Shown here piece by piece: positions 10,104 to 21,569 of a stretch of 64,000 nucleotides of DNA (the first letter of the stretch is position 1; each line of letters opens with the position of its first letter). The DNA comes from Entonaema liquescens. Lineage: Eukaryota > Ascomycota > Sordariomycetes > Xylariales > Xylariaceae. The stretch spans positions 1,304,001 through 1,368,000 of the forward strand of contig CADCSX010000011.1 of the NCBI GenBank assembly GCA_902805475.1. Reading direction: 5' to 3'. A model generated the notes under the pieces. The model ran no database searches, was not told where the DNA came from, and was given only the letters and a program-made list of their open reading frames with translations. The translations under genes and the position numbers were made by a program.

Positions 10104-12961
10104 TTACAAAACGAGAGCAACAACAGCCAACAGACCAAGGCTCAAAGAAGCAGCCTTCGCCGAACCAGCGGTAACCACGGGCGCGGTAGGATACGAAGTC
10201 GAAGCCGCGCACCCGGCGCCGTTGCACACCATGGCGGTGTATCCGCTGCCGCTACCGCTGCCGCCGGAAGTACTCGTGGGCGCGACGGGGTAGCCCGTGC
10301 CGGCGCTGTACGACGGGATCGTGCTGTTGGTGTTGGTGTTGCCGTTGTTGTAGCCGCCCTTGCCGGTGGGGTAGACGGCGACCGTCAGCGTGGTGGACAC
10401 GTACTGGGCGGCGCTGGAGGAAGAGGAGGGAACGGCTGGGTTGTTCACAACGGGGTAGCTGGACACGGCGGCGGTCTGCACGGCCTTTGACGGCGAGGCC
10501 TCGTGGTACTGGTTGCCGCTGCCGCCGACGGGGTATGAGGCCACGCCGGAGGTGGTGGGCTGGGCCTCGGCCGTTGTCTCCACGGAGGTGGCGGCTGTGG
10601 TGATGGTGATGGTGGGAACGACGGTGGTCGAGATGGCGATGGTCTCGGTGGTGACGGAGCCGACGGGGCAGTTTGTCACGCTGGGCGGGCATTTGGTGAT
10701 GGTGCTGATGCGCGTGCTGTAGATGGTGCTCGTGTAGGGAGCGGCGGTCGGGGTCTGCGTCGGCTTCTGGGTCTCTGTGACGGGACACACGGTGGTGTAC
10801 AGAGCGATCGTCTCGGTAACGACGCTACCCTTGGCCGGGCAGTTGGTAACACTGGGAGGACACGACGTCACGGTGTAGACGGTGGTGGAATAAACGGTGC
10901 TAGTCGTGTACTGGGTGGTAGAAGCGCTACCGGTAGGGTAAGGCGACGAGATTACGCTCACGGACTGGGTCTCGGAGACGCTGTTGGAAGCACTAGTAGT
11001 AACCGATGCAGATGTGGATGCGGATTCGGATGCTGTAGGGTAGCTGCCGGATGAGACGCTGTAAGTAGACGACTCGGTGAAGGAGCTAGAGGTCTCATCA
11101 GGAGGACAGTCCTCTTCCGAAGAAGTGGAAGAGGCCGAGGCGCTGTACGAGGAGCTGGAGATGGTGGGGATGGTTGAAAGAGTGCTGCTGCTGGTAATCA
11201 GCGAGCTAGTCGAGGACTCCGTAGCAGTCGCGACGCTGGAAGACAATGTGCTGTCGGTGCAAGTCTCGCTAGCAGATGCCGAGACACTGGAAGTGGGGTC
11301 GTAAGAAGACGATGCTGAAGATACGCTGCTGCTAGTTGCCGCGCTGGAGACTGAAGAGCTGGAGACCGAGGAGCTGGCGATCGAAGAGCTAGTAGAGATT
11401 AAAGAGCTCGTGGAGCTGGAAGAGCTAGCAATGTTGGAGGAGCTGGACGCTAAAGAGCTAGTGGACGTAGCAAGATAGCTGGAGGCTGAAGAGCTTGTGG
11501 ATGTGACGAGGTAACTTGAGCTGGAGGTGCTAGTCGACGTAGCAATGTATCCTGAGCTAGAAGTGCTGCTTGACGTGGCAACAGAGCTGGAGGTAGAGAT
11601 ACTGCTGCTAGTGCTGGACGCGGAGCTTGAGGTAGATGTGGTGCTGACAGTCGAGGAAGTAGAAGAGCTGGTGGTGCTAACGGTCGACGAGGTAGAAGAG
11701 CTAGTGGAGGAGCTCGTGGTAGACGAGGTTGTAGCTGAGCTGCTAGTTGTAGCAGGCCTGCAGACATCTCCGTCACAACCACCGCACTTCAAGGCCTCAG
11801 ACACCAAGTTGTAGTAGTTCTTTCCTGCCAGGTTCTTGTTCTGAGAAGCATAATAAGCATCCCACAACATAGCACCGCCAAAGTGCTGCTTCTTCTTGTA
11901 CGTGCAGATCAGGTTCTTCGCCTGTGTAGCTGTGATGTAGCCGCTTCCGAGTAAGCCAACGGCAGAAGCACTACCGGGTAGACCAATGAAGAGCTCAGCA
12001 GCGTTGTTGACGCCACCGGTGATGAAGCTCTCCCAGTCATTGTAGTTGAAGCCAGTGCCCCAGGCCTCGCAAGAAGGGTTGTTGTAGAACTGGATCCAGA
12101 TCTTATCGAATTTAGCCTGCTGAAGAATGGTCTTCATCTGGAAGTATTCAGTGGACTGCGGGCATTGGGGGGCAGCAGTGAGAAGAATGCTCTTGCGGTC
12201 AGCGGTGATCAGATCGCGAAGATGGTTGACCATCTTGACATATGGCTGCTGGTTGCCTAGGTAATTATACAAGTTAGTACCTACATATACACAGATATAA
12301 CTAGCAAGGCCAATGTGTTTCAGTCTACGGTAGAATGAAAAAAACAAAGGGGTAAGACTTACTGAACTTGGTCTCGATGTCAAAATCGAAGCCGTCAATT
12401 GTGGTATGCTCAGTGCTGCTAATATCGAAAGGTCGAGGTCCCTTGTAGCCGCTCTTGAAGGGGCCGAACGCCTGATAGAGGAAATCGGCGAAGTCCACGC
12501 CAGCCTGTATGGAAGAGAGGGAATAGTTGCTCGAGGAAGAGTATACTCCTCCAATAGAAAGCAGCACCTTCTTGCCGAGCCCCTGGCACTTCTTGATATC
12601 TTCTTTGATGAAAGAGCACGAGCTGAGAAGCTTAGAGTTCTTGTTGTTGTTGACATAGACCTCAGCCGCGCAGTGGGCAGCGAAGTTTGTACCCGGGTAG
12701 CCAGTGCCATTGCCGTGCTCGGGCGAGTTGTTCACGAAACCAAGAGTAACATAGTCGATACTGTCAGATTCGCAGTGCTTGCCAAGACTGTCGGTGTCAG
12801 GTCCTGATTGTCCCTATAAACAGGAGTAAGTATATAGGAGAAACATCTTTGATAGCGTAATATCATACCCAGTAAGCGTTGAGCTTATAGTCTTTGGTGT
12901 AAGTTGCAAAAGCAGAGGAAGCCGAAAGGGCGGCAACCAAAACTGAGTTCTTCAACTGCAT
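10104..12961 (-). CDS. GPI-type GH18 chitinase with Ser/Thr-rich stalk
   Basis: Cell-wall chitinase of 898 residues. The exons, in transcript order, are 12961-12869, 12813-12363 and 12256-10104, with introns of 55 and 106 bp; total 899 codons with no stop. A signal peptide (MQLKNSVLVAALSASSAFA) leads into a GH18 barrel containing the catalytic signature DGFDFDIE (about residues 172-179) and WDAYY near the end. The domain closes around residue 330, followed by a very long Ser/Thr/Ala stalk. Next come two similar modules, each containing CPPSVTNCP, and a hydrophobic C-terminal tail (LSLGLLAVVALVL) typical of GPI anchoring. It probably sits at the plasma membrane or wall and remodels chitin during growth. 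The stalk is expected to be heavily O-mannosylated. Large open frames on the opposite strand are low-complexity shadows. Confidence 0.95.
11130..11760 (-). repeat. Low-complexity Ser/Thr-coding repeat inside the chitinase gene
   Basis: Degenerate short repeats built from Ser, Thr and Ala codons (SSS, TSS, SST patterns) encode the stalk between the GH18 domain and the cysteine modules. Such tracts expand and contract readily, so stalk length probably varies between strains. Confidence 0.8.
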
Positions 12962-14766
12962 CTTGGGTAGCGTATTAAGAGATTAAGTGATACGTAAAGA
13001 TCGTAAAGTGGCCGAGGCCGTAATGAACGTGATCGTCAAGTTACTCAACGAAAGGACGCAAACAAGATGTTTGCCACGGCTGGCTGATATGCCGTTTCTT
13101 GTCAACTCGACAGGTTGTGATGAGAAAGAAAGGAAGGGAAAGAGACACAGGACGGCTCGGTTATGAATAAAGAACGTCCATTCTTCCCGAGTCATTCCGC
13201 CCCGGTTAGGGGTTGACTATCCCTCATAGTGACAGCCGTACACTAGAGTATAGTAAGGTCCTACAATGTGTGACTAAAATTTGATAGGCCCAATTCTATT
13301 CGGTGCCTACGCATCTCCTGCCTAATAATTTCCCCAAGTTTCATGGAGTGAGATTGGGTTGTCCCGAACGGGACTTCGCGCCGAAGCGACCCATGATAGT
13401 AGGCAGAAGAGTCATCGCTCGATAAGTCCAAACATACCAGAAGCACACAGCGCTGCCAGAATTGGGAAGGTTGCCAGATTCAGGAACAAGTATAGCGCTC
13501 AGCCTAGAACCGACCCTAAATGTGGTTGACAGGGTTGACGGGGAATAGCGATTGGCCGGCTGCGAGGGCCGGATTATGGGATCCATCTGTACGGCACAGC
13601 ATGTCGCTCATAGGTCAAAGGACAGCCATTTGCAGAGATCGATTAAGATCTAGGCGAGCTAGCTAGCTCAAAGGGTTGTTTCTTCATCGGACCATTCTGA
13701 GGCTCGCTTAGATTGAGTTTGTTTAATGGAGAATTCTGTGAAGAGGGAAAGATCATCGTTCTCATCGACGACACTCGAGGAATAAGGCTATCGACTAAAA
13801 AGGCTATAGGCGAAGGACGCAGTCTTCGTCTTTAGTTGCTGTCATATATCATAATTCTCCTTTTCACCTGAACCACGGCGTTGCAACCCTACCGAGGTGT
13901 TTTTCACCACGTTTAATATATCTTAAGGGGGGGGATAATCTTGTAAGGTAGGTCAGATGCTAAAGAAGTTCGGTGACCTAGTCGAGCTCTCGCGCTTCGC
14001 TAGTCGATAGCGCCCCAAAACTCCACATGAGAAAAAAAAACAAGCTCTCAGCTCCCCCCTAAGCTCCTCCTAGTGTCGGCCATACTTTATATAAGGAGCA
14101 ACGCTCTAGGTAGATGGTGACGCGGTGCGTCCATATTTCATCCGAAATATCCAATATGGGACTTCAAACAACCGTCAATCTTGTTGTGATGACGTTGCCT
14201 TAGCTGTTTATCGCAATTGAATCCCGCAATTTGATACTCAATAGACCATGTCTACATAAATTAGCGCTTTGAAATCAATGCATGCAAAATAACCTAAGAA
14301 GCAGAACGCCATAGAGCCACTAGCTTGACATTCGGATTTTGATGTTTTGTAATATTACTCAAAAGCCGAGGGGTTACTCTTCAGCTTGGCGTTGTTGGCG
14401 CTTAGGGCTGATTACACGCATGAACCGACTCGTGTGGTGAACTCGGCCCCTTGCCGAGAAAACTACGTTGCATCAGATCGTTGTTAGACACGTTCCTAGA
14501 TAAAGAGGCTCGAAGAGGGGAAGCCAGGGATATCTCATTTATACTGGAGTCGTAGACACAGTATCTATGACCTATATTTACGGTGAATTCAAGATACCTA
14601 GCATATAATCGCTCAAGCGCAGTGATGATAATGAGCTTGCTAGAAATATGTTATATAGGATATTATATAAGAGTTGATATGCCCTTTAATTTTCGTATGT
14701 AAGTCCAGCTTTATTTACGTTATTATGTGCTTCGACAGGTAGTTTTACGTCTCGTACCCATATCCC
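12962..14766. other. Gene-free stretch of 1.8 kb
   Basis: The right flank of the chitinase gene should hold its promoter (pyrimidine- and AT-rich). Small minus-strand frames at 13261-13586 show no domain or splice logic. The stretch from 13850 to 14760 is AT-rich with no conserved signal I can recognise. Confidence 0.4.
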
Positions 14767-17700
14767 CTAAGTTGCATAATATGATAGAAATGCAGAAGGA
14801 AACGTAGCCGTATCAGGCCCTGTGTTCCCTTTACGACCCCTCGTCGGACGCGGTGGTACAGGAGGGGGGTACCTCTCCACGAGATTCCGGGGGAATATGC
14901 CCTCTCTCTTCACGCCGAAATCGTCTATATACTCGCCGCTATACCAGTCTGATTCTTCTTCACTGATAACTGTTATTATCTGCCCAGCTTTGAAGTGGAG
15001 GTCGTCCGTATGATTCGAAGTATAGCCGTGGGCAGCTTTCACCGTGAATAGTGCCGAAGCTACCATGCCAGAATCATGGTTTTTATCGGCCTCCACAGGG
15101 CTGGATAAAAGGTCAAAGTTGACGTTTGATATATCCATCAATTCATTAGAAAGCTGAGGAACCGAAGAGCTTGAGGCCGCTTGTTGATGTTCCAGGCCGA
15201 GTGCTGACCAAGGTGGGGAGGCTGAGTTCAAGGTAAAGTTCTGTAGGAATAGCATCGGATCTATTCCGGGAATCGGCATTTGTGCGGCATCCTCACCCAA
15301 GGCCTGGTTCTCCCTTGTCCTGAAGGAAGCCTGGAATTCCTCATATAGTTGGGTCTGGACGTCGCGAATGACTCTTTCTAATTGATTTTTTAATGCATCA
15401 ACAATGCTCTTCTCCGCCGAGTCTAGCGCCTCGTCGACTTTATTCTCCAGAACTCGATATATCCTTCGGAAGAGTTCCCTCTGCAGGAATTCATCATAGC
15501 TCTTCGCTGTCGGTTTAAGTTCAGGGGAACTCTCGACAGAACCTGTCTCAAGATAGTTCCCGTAGTCTATCCTGGTTAGCCTGGGCGGCGATTGAGAAGA
15601 TAACAAACTCACATGGCGAAGGTAGATCCGCAGGGTCGTCAGCGGGGAAGAGTATGCCGTACACATGCCTCCATTTATCTTCTTCTGTTTTATTACTAAA
15701 TCCCTTATTCCGGATTCGAAGTAATTTTTCTGTAGTAGAATCAATACCCTCCCTTGGCCGTTTGGCTGTAAGCTCGCAAGGACGATCTTGTCTCGTATGC
15801 TTCTCCAAAGAAAGATCCGAATCGAATGTTGCATTGCATCGAGAGCAACATGGTGGCAGTCTATGTGCCCTGTAGAGGTGCTCCCTACTTTCCAGTTAGG
15901 GTCTTCGGTTCCTTCACGGGACATCACTCTTGATGTAGTGTAAACTTACTTGACGCGATGAACTGAATTAAATCCAGGACCGTAACAAGCTCCCTTGAGC
16001 GAGTAGTTTCGCGGTAGATGCAGGTAGCGACTCCGTTGGTAATATGGACAGGCGAATCTTTCTGTCGGGTTGGATCTAGTATTGTTGGTAATTGGTTTCC
16101 TTCGTTTCGGTTGCTGCTCATCATCATCATCACGATCCTCCTCCTCTCCGTTATTACCGTCGCCTCTTGGTAGAGGGCGTTTCCCCTTAACATTGGAGTC
16201 TTTATTTGGTCGAGTGTTAGAAGGACTGGCGGAGCTTGATTCTTCTCTAGAAGCACCATATGACCCAGATTCACCGTCTTCCATTTCACCCGGGGTAGCG
16301 GCACGGGTATATGTAGAATATACCATGTCCATCAAGCTACGAAGTAAGGTTCTCCTACGCTCAGCTCGCTGAACAAAGGAGCTCTCTTCCTCAAAATGGC
16401 TATCTTCACTGCCTTCGTTAATCGAAAACTCTGACACTTCAGATTCACCTTGGGAGGGTATCGTCACTGGGCTGGTAGTTTCCGAGGTATGCCTCATTGA
16501 TGACGGCGTCATTTGTGTTGAACTCAAATCGGCCATCGAGCCTAGTCCGTGAGGCATAAGATGATTGTAGTTTTCTGAAGTTTGGGTATTTTCCTGCGGC
16601 AACCTTGCAAGACAGCCTTCAAGAGACGGCGAAGTCACCCCACGATCCTCATTAACATTATCATTGGTGAGGGATGTTGAGCTATTAATCGGATCCCTTA
16701 ACGGTGAATATTCCAGCACCTCGAGTTGTGCCGTCTTCATATCTACCATGTCGCTGCGGTCCTGCGGCTTGACTGAGTTACACCTTGGTTGATTGTTTGG
16801 TGTTGGCATGGCTAAGCCGTGACCCGTTGTAGTAATAGTCTCAACCCGAAATGCCGCGGTTGACCGAATAGGAAGCCGCATAGATCTAATATTCATTAGA
16901 CTCGATATTCTCACATATTTTATGTCACGAGCTAGCAAGATATGAAGTATACATACTGAAGTTTTAAATGCTTAGCGATATTCTCATAAGTTAGATCTGA
17001 CCTATGGGTACCGGCGAGCGAATGAGTACGGCAAGCAGTTATGTGTGTCCTCAAATTGTAGCTGCGTACAAAACGCTTTCCGCACAAGGTGCAGAGGAAG
17101 GGGCTTGGACGCGGTCGACCAGCTACTACTCCAGATAACGCTTGTTCTTCATTTTCTGATTCAGTTCCCTCACGCTCAGATGCATCGTCGAAAGCTTGCT
17201 TCAAAAGACGGACTTCGTCTTCCCAGAGTACCCCACGACGCATTTCAGCAATCTCATAATAAGCTAGCCCATCAAATCGACGTGTAGGGTTAAAATGTTT
17301 ATGCTTTAATAAGACCTCGATAACCTTAATGTTTTCTCGACCTATAGCGGCCAGCATAGGCGTGGAGGATGTTTCTCCGGGGATAGGAGGTTGATCCGCA
17401 TCCGCCAAAGAACAGGATATTAGAAATTCTATAAGCTGGTCATTTCCAGTTTGGGCTGCTCTCAAGACCGACTCGAGGCGTGGTCTTTCTGTGATATGAT
17501 AGCGTGATAACTTAGCGAAAGGTGGTTCGATAGTCTCAAAGTTATAAAACTGGTCAGGCTTGTCGCGCACTGGGGAGATGTTTACAGGTTGCGGTGCAGG
17601 GAACTGGGAGGATTTCCATCCATCGTTCCAGTCATGGATTGCTTGGGAAGATTGTCCGTAAGCACTCTGGCTACGTCCACCTTGGCTGTATACAATCAGC

Positions 17701-18508
17701 TATCCAGACGATAGAAAGTGGCGTCGTAGCAACCTACCCCGAGCCACTACTGGCGTGAGTCCCAAGCGATTGGAAAGACCTGCTCGATTTACACGATCCG
17801 AGTGATTTGACCGATACTCGAGACCTCCGAGACCTCTGAGACAGAATTGACTTCGTTGCGCTGACAGCGGAGCAGCGTGAGAAAACAGATTTCATCGACC
17901 CAATTGATATACCCGACATGAAGGACTTATTAGATTGTCGGGATCCAATTGATTGCGTGTCACTTCTAGCATTGGCGTCCCTTTCCTGAAGTACTCCAGA
18001 GCCTCTTCTACTCCTATATCTCCGGTCTGGCCTAGGAAGGACGAGTGGAGGTGGTGGAGGTAGGATATTACACTCCGATTGCATAGCTATAGAGGCTCGC
18101 GTCTCTTGCAGCGATTCTCTACGTTGTCTGTCCCGCTGTACTACGCAAGGCACCTTCGACCGCAAACAACTTTCACAAGCTGGAAGTTGTGTTGTTGCTA
18201 TATCGCATCGGATTTTTCTTCTTCTACAATTAATACAGGCAGTGTGTACTACACGAAATTAAATACTCTTATTAGCTCTATTATATGATATATCGCAATC
18301 TATATAAAACACTTACCTCTCTTTTGTTTTGTCTGATCCCTCGTTTCTTCCAACCGTTCTATGGATGGCACAGTTAGAATGATTGGCTATAGAAGGGTTC
18401 AGGGATCCCACTTATTGGATGTCGCAAAGACTCTAAGTGCTTTTCACTGTCAAACCATTGCGCCGGCGACACGTCGCGAATGCGGTTTTCTGCGGACGGC
18501 AATTCCAT
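14767..18508 (-). CDS. Zn2Cys6 + ankyrin + C2H2-finger protein with C-terminal SH3 domain
   Basis: Putative regulator with an odd domain set. The supported exons, in transcript order, are 18248-17738, 17685-17012, 16955-15950, 15884-15613 and 15566-14767. All phases close, giving about 1,090 residues after a poorly resolved first exon (candidate start 18508, donor at 18317). The order is a perfect C-X2-C-X6-C-X9-C-X2-C-X6-C cluster (CINCRRRKIRC...CESCLRSKVPC) and a Ser/Arg-rich stretch. Next are ankyrin-like repeats (STPMLAAIGRENIKVIEVLL), a C2H2-like finger (CTLCGKRFVRSYNLRTH) and a long acidic/Ser-rich linker. A second fungal finger module follows (FACPYYQR...HRVKEHLYRAH...CSRCNATF), then a helical region. 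An SH3 domain (ALFTVKAAHGYTSN...GIFPRNLVERY) ends in PPPVPPRPTR. The 16956-17011 intron could use one of two donors. The DNA-binding role is inferred from family; an SH3 partner is unknown. Confidence 0.8.
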
Positions 18509-18972
18509 ATTGGGCTCCTATTAATTTATGAAGACGCTGAATATATTCACGTCAAATAATAGGTAAAGATGGCCTGAATCTAATTAAGTCTCTGTAAAGT
18601 TAGATTTGGTTTATTTGAATTGAAGATCGCTGACAGGTTTCCCCTCTGCAGCTGATGCGCAAATGCGCAGAATCTGACCTGCGCATGCATACAAGTATAC
18701 CATACTCGGGCGACGACTTATGCATCTTGAACGGTACCCTTGAAAGATACAGGCCATCTATGCGACTATACCCTTGAAACAATTACTGCTTATACCTGCC
18801 ATCTAATGGTAAGTACCCAATGTAGCCTTTACTAATAAGTAGAAACCTAAGTTTTTGTTAACTAGTGGAAGGCTGTGTATGTTATGTGTTATTAGTAACG
18901 AGTAGGAAGACAATCCTTGAAAAGATATAAAATTCAATGGAATTTAAACAAATATCTACTCGACAGTACCAA
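18509..18972. other. Intergenic, probable promoter of the SH3-finger gene
   Basis: About 460 bp between two minus-strand genes. It should hold the promoter of the gene to its left and the 3' flank of the pirin gene. No distinct element identified. Confidence 0.4.
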
Positions 18973-19848
18973 TCATGCTGTATCAAGAACTACAACCTCA
19001 GCTTCGACTTCACCAACACTTTCTACCGTCAATCTGTCCCCCGCATTGACACCATCGATAAATGCACCATCACCTTCATTAAGAATCTCATCTCGGCCAT
19101 CGACCCGGACTTTTGCTTGTCCATTCTTCGTCATCGGAACGTGAATATACACCTTTCTCTTGTTGCTCTCCGCAACGTGGGCCCCAACAACCCAATCGAA
19201 TCTTTCCTGTGGTGGGATTAAAGCGGCTCCCATGACGAAGTCGGCATGAATAGGTATGGTCCCCTCAATCAACGGCTCGGCAACTTTCTCCTGCTCAAAC
19301 GTAGCCTCCGGACCACCCTTGAGCGGACTCAGAATTGGTACGAAACCTTTGCGCTTCTCTTCGTCATCAAAATGACGGGTATGGTATCTAGGGGTGAGTC
19401 CTCGTTTCCAGGGAATCGCCCAGATTTGGAGAAAATGAACCGTATCCTTGGTATGCTCGTTTTGCTCAGAATGCGCAATGCCCGTACCCCCGGTGGTAAA
19501 CTGGACATCCCCGCGGCCCATCCGATAAAACTTATCCGACTGCCCACCCTCGGCACCCTTGCGAAGCATGCTGTCCCGGTGGGTCAGTTCGCCGGAAATG
19601 ATGTAACTAAAAATCTCAAAGTCGCGATGAGGGTGTGTTGGAAACCCCGAATTCGGCTTGACCCGGTCTTCGTTTAACACCCTCAACGAGCCAAAATGCG
19701 AAAAGTTAGGGTCGTGCCAGTCGGCGAACGAAAAGCTGTGGTAAGTGTTAAGCCAGCCATGTTCCGAGTGTCCTCGGGCAGCCGACCGATGGGGAGTAAA
19801 TTTGGCGTGCGCGAGTGTTTTAGACATTGTGTTTTTAATAGAATTCAT
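18973..19848 (-). CDS. Pirin family protein
   Basis: Intron-less gene for a 291-residue bicupin of the pirin family, an iron-binding protein reported as a nuclear cofactor or quercetin dioxygenase in other organisms. The N-terminal cupin carries the metal-binding signature: HPHRDFE at about residues 72-78 and GTGIAHSEQNEH near 121-132, supplying the three His and one Glu. The sequence also has the usual pirin opening (HGWLNTYHSFSFADW). The C-terminal cupin (VYIHVPMTKNGQ...DGAFIDGV) is intact. Translation may start at 19848 or at a second Met seven codons on (MSKTLAH), which matches the usual family start better. Confidence 0.93.
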   Translation of the reverse strand: MNSIKNTMSKTLAHAKFTPHRSAARGHSEHGWLNTYHSFSFADWHDPNFSHFGSLRVLNEDRVKPNSGFPTHPHRDFEIFSYIISGELTHRDSMLRKGAEGGQSDKFYRMGRGDVQFTTGGTGIAHSEQNEHTKDTVHFLQIWAIPWKRGLTPRYHTRHFDDEEKRKGFVPILSPLKGGPEATFEQEKVAEPLIEGTIPIHADFVMGAALIPPQERFDWVVGAHVAESNKRKVYIHVPMTKNGQAKVRVDGRDEILNEGDGAFIDGVNAGDRLTVESVGEVEAEVVVLDTA

Positions 19849-21569
19849 ATATTGAGTCTTGCTCGAATTTCGAGTTTGTGTTATAGAAACGAGTTGCCGA
19901 TATTGAAAAGTGAAAAGTGAAAAGTCTATTGTTTATGGATTAAGGTTGATATCAAGTGAGATGTGTGAGGTTGGCAGTCCATCATATGAGATGACATAGA
20001 CTTCTTCTTAAATTCTAATTCTAGGACGAACTTGCAACTATAGATGCGTTTGATATTTTGCTTTCAAAGCGATTAACAAATGCTGAGAATTAGAGTATTG
20101 ACTTCGAATGCATCTGATGAAATACCTAATCCGTCCAGTTTGTAATTCCAACTTACACTTTCGGGAACTCAGTGGAATGAACTATGTCCCTACACGGTTA
20201 GTCTTACACTTCGCCATTACCCTTTTTGCCTCGCTACTTTTCTTAAGATTGGGGAAGTTACTAACTAATCGGAAGATTGCTTACAATGTATTAGCTCATG
20301 CTTATTATACATACCTAGGTACCTAGTTAATACCTAGGTAGGTATATCGTAAATAAGATTCCTCACGCTAAAACGTAAAGAAGAGCAGACATAAAAAAAG
20401 AAAGGACTTACCGCATCATAACTGTAAGATATATCTCATTGATCTCTCATTACTAGACGATCATTTGTCATCTAGATGATCAATCTACTATTTTATAATA
20501 CGATTGCAACATTGAACTATGATTTCTGCCACGTGCATGTGAGAAATATTTGGATCTAAACGCAGTGGAACGTCAAAGCCACTCCGGTGCGCCCGATTGC
20601 TCCGACAAACCGGCGGGAGTTCCAGAACCCTGGATGAGCTTTAGGTAGAATAGAGCTAGAATGGAGCACCTGCAGTGCTTGAGGTTAGAGTTCGGAAAAA
20701 ACTAGCAGCCGGCATATCCAATCAATTGAAGGCGGCAATAGCTCCTCCACTTTTTTTTCTCCAACATTTTGGTCGCAAACCTTTTGGAATCTCCCCGGAT
20801 AGGAAAGAAAAAAAAAATTACTAGATTTAAATCACGATGCTGGTCGCGCGGCTTTTTTTCTCTAGTGCAAGTGCTTCTGCACTTCCATTCAAAGGTGTAC
20901 AGTCATATCATCAACGGGTAACTTGAACTCATACGAGTACAAGACCTTATTTAATTTCAAATATTGTTTATTCTACGGACGAGCCTCGGTAATTGCGCGT
21001 AACACGACGACGAGTATATTTTGATCGACTACGTGGCGTTGCCCCGCGATCTACTATCCAATTCGATCTTCCATCCAACCCGTAGGATCAAGATAAGCAA
21101 AGTATGTCCCAACTGAACTCTTTCTTTTATCGTATGAACGGCGTTTCGAATCTGTGGTCTTCTTCATAGAGAGGCTTAGTGTCTATCGATCGCATTCATC
21201 TCCCAATTCATGATTCCAACTTACGGAAGGATGGGAATAGATGTGGATGCAGTTATGACTTATAACAAGATCAACACTCTTAAGGATAGCCGTAAATATT
21301 GTTATGATGAGTTTTTTTCTTTATAAATGTTCGACTGCCTAGCCAAATGCTGCGGATAAACATACTCTGAACAATATCGTATCCATTTCCCATATTTTCT
21401 CTCAAGAGATGATAAAGCACTGGCGAATGTAATCTTGAGTTTCAGTCTCATTTTTCTATACACGTCACTGCTATGTCATCATCTAGGGGAGCGTTGTGGT
21501 ATTATCCAAAGTCTTCTACTGACTACCTACTTACTAGGGATAACGATACTTGCAACCTCAGCTGCAATC
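19849..21569. other. Divergent intergenic region with TACCTAGGTA palindromes
   Basis: 1.7 kb between the leftward pirin and rightward ADE4 genes, expected to hold both promoters. It has a small GAAAAGT tandem near 19906-19924, two copies of the palindrome TACCTAGGTA (20312-20321 and 20331-20340), and T-rich tracts at 20750-20860. No coding signal. Confidence 0.45.
20312..20346. repeat. Clustered TACCTAGGTA palindromes
   Basis: Two exact copies of the 10-bp palindrome TACCTAGGTA plus partial copies lie within 35 bp. The same word recurs at 24953, 27890 and 35439, always between genes. Confidence 0.6.

Noticed and set aside
10011..11814. Long plus-strand frames opposite the chitinase stalk
   Set aside because: They consist of Glu/Leu/Val or Gly/Arg low complexity, as expected from reading Ser/Thr repeats backwards.
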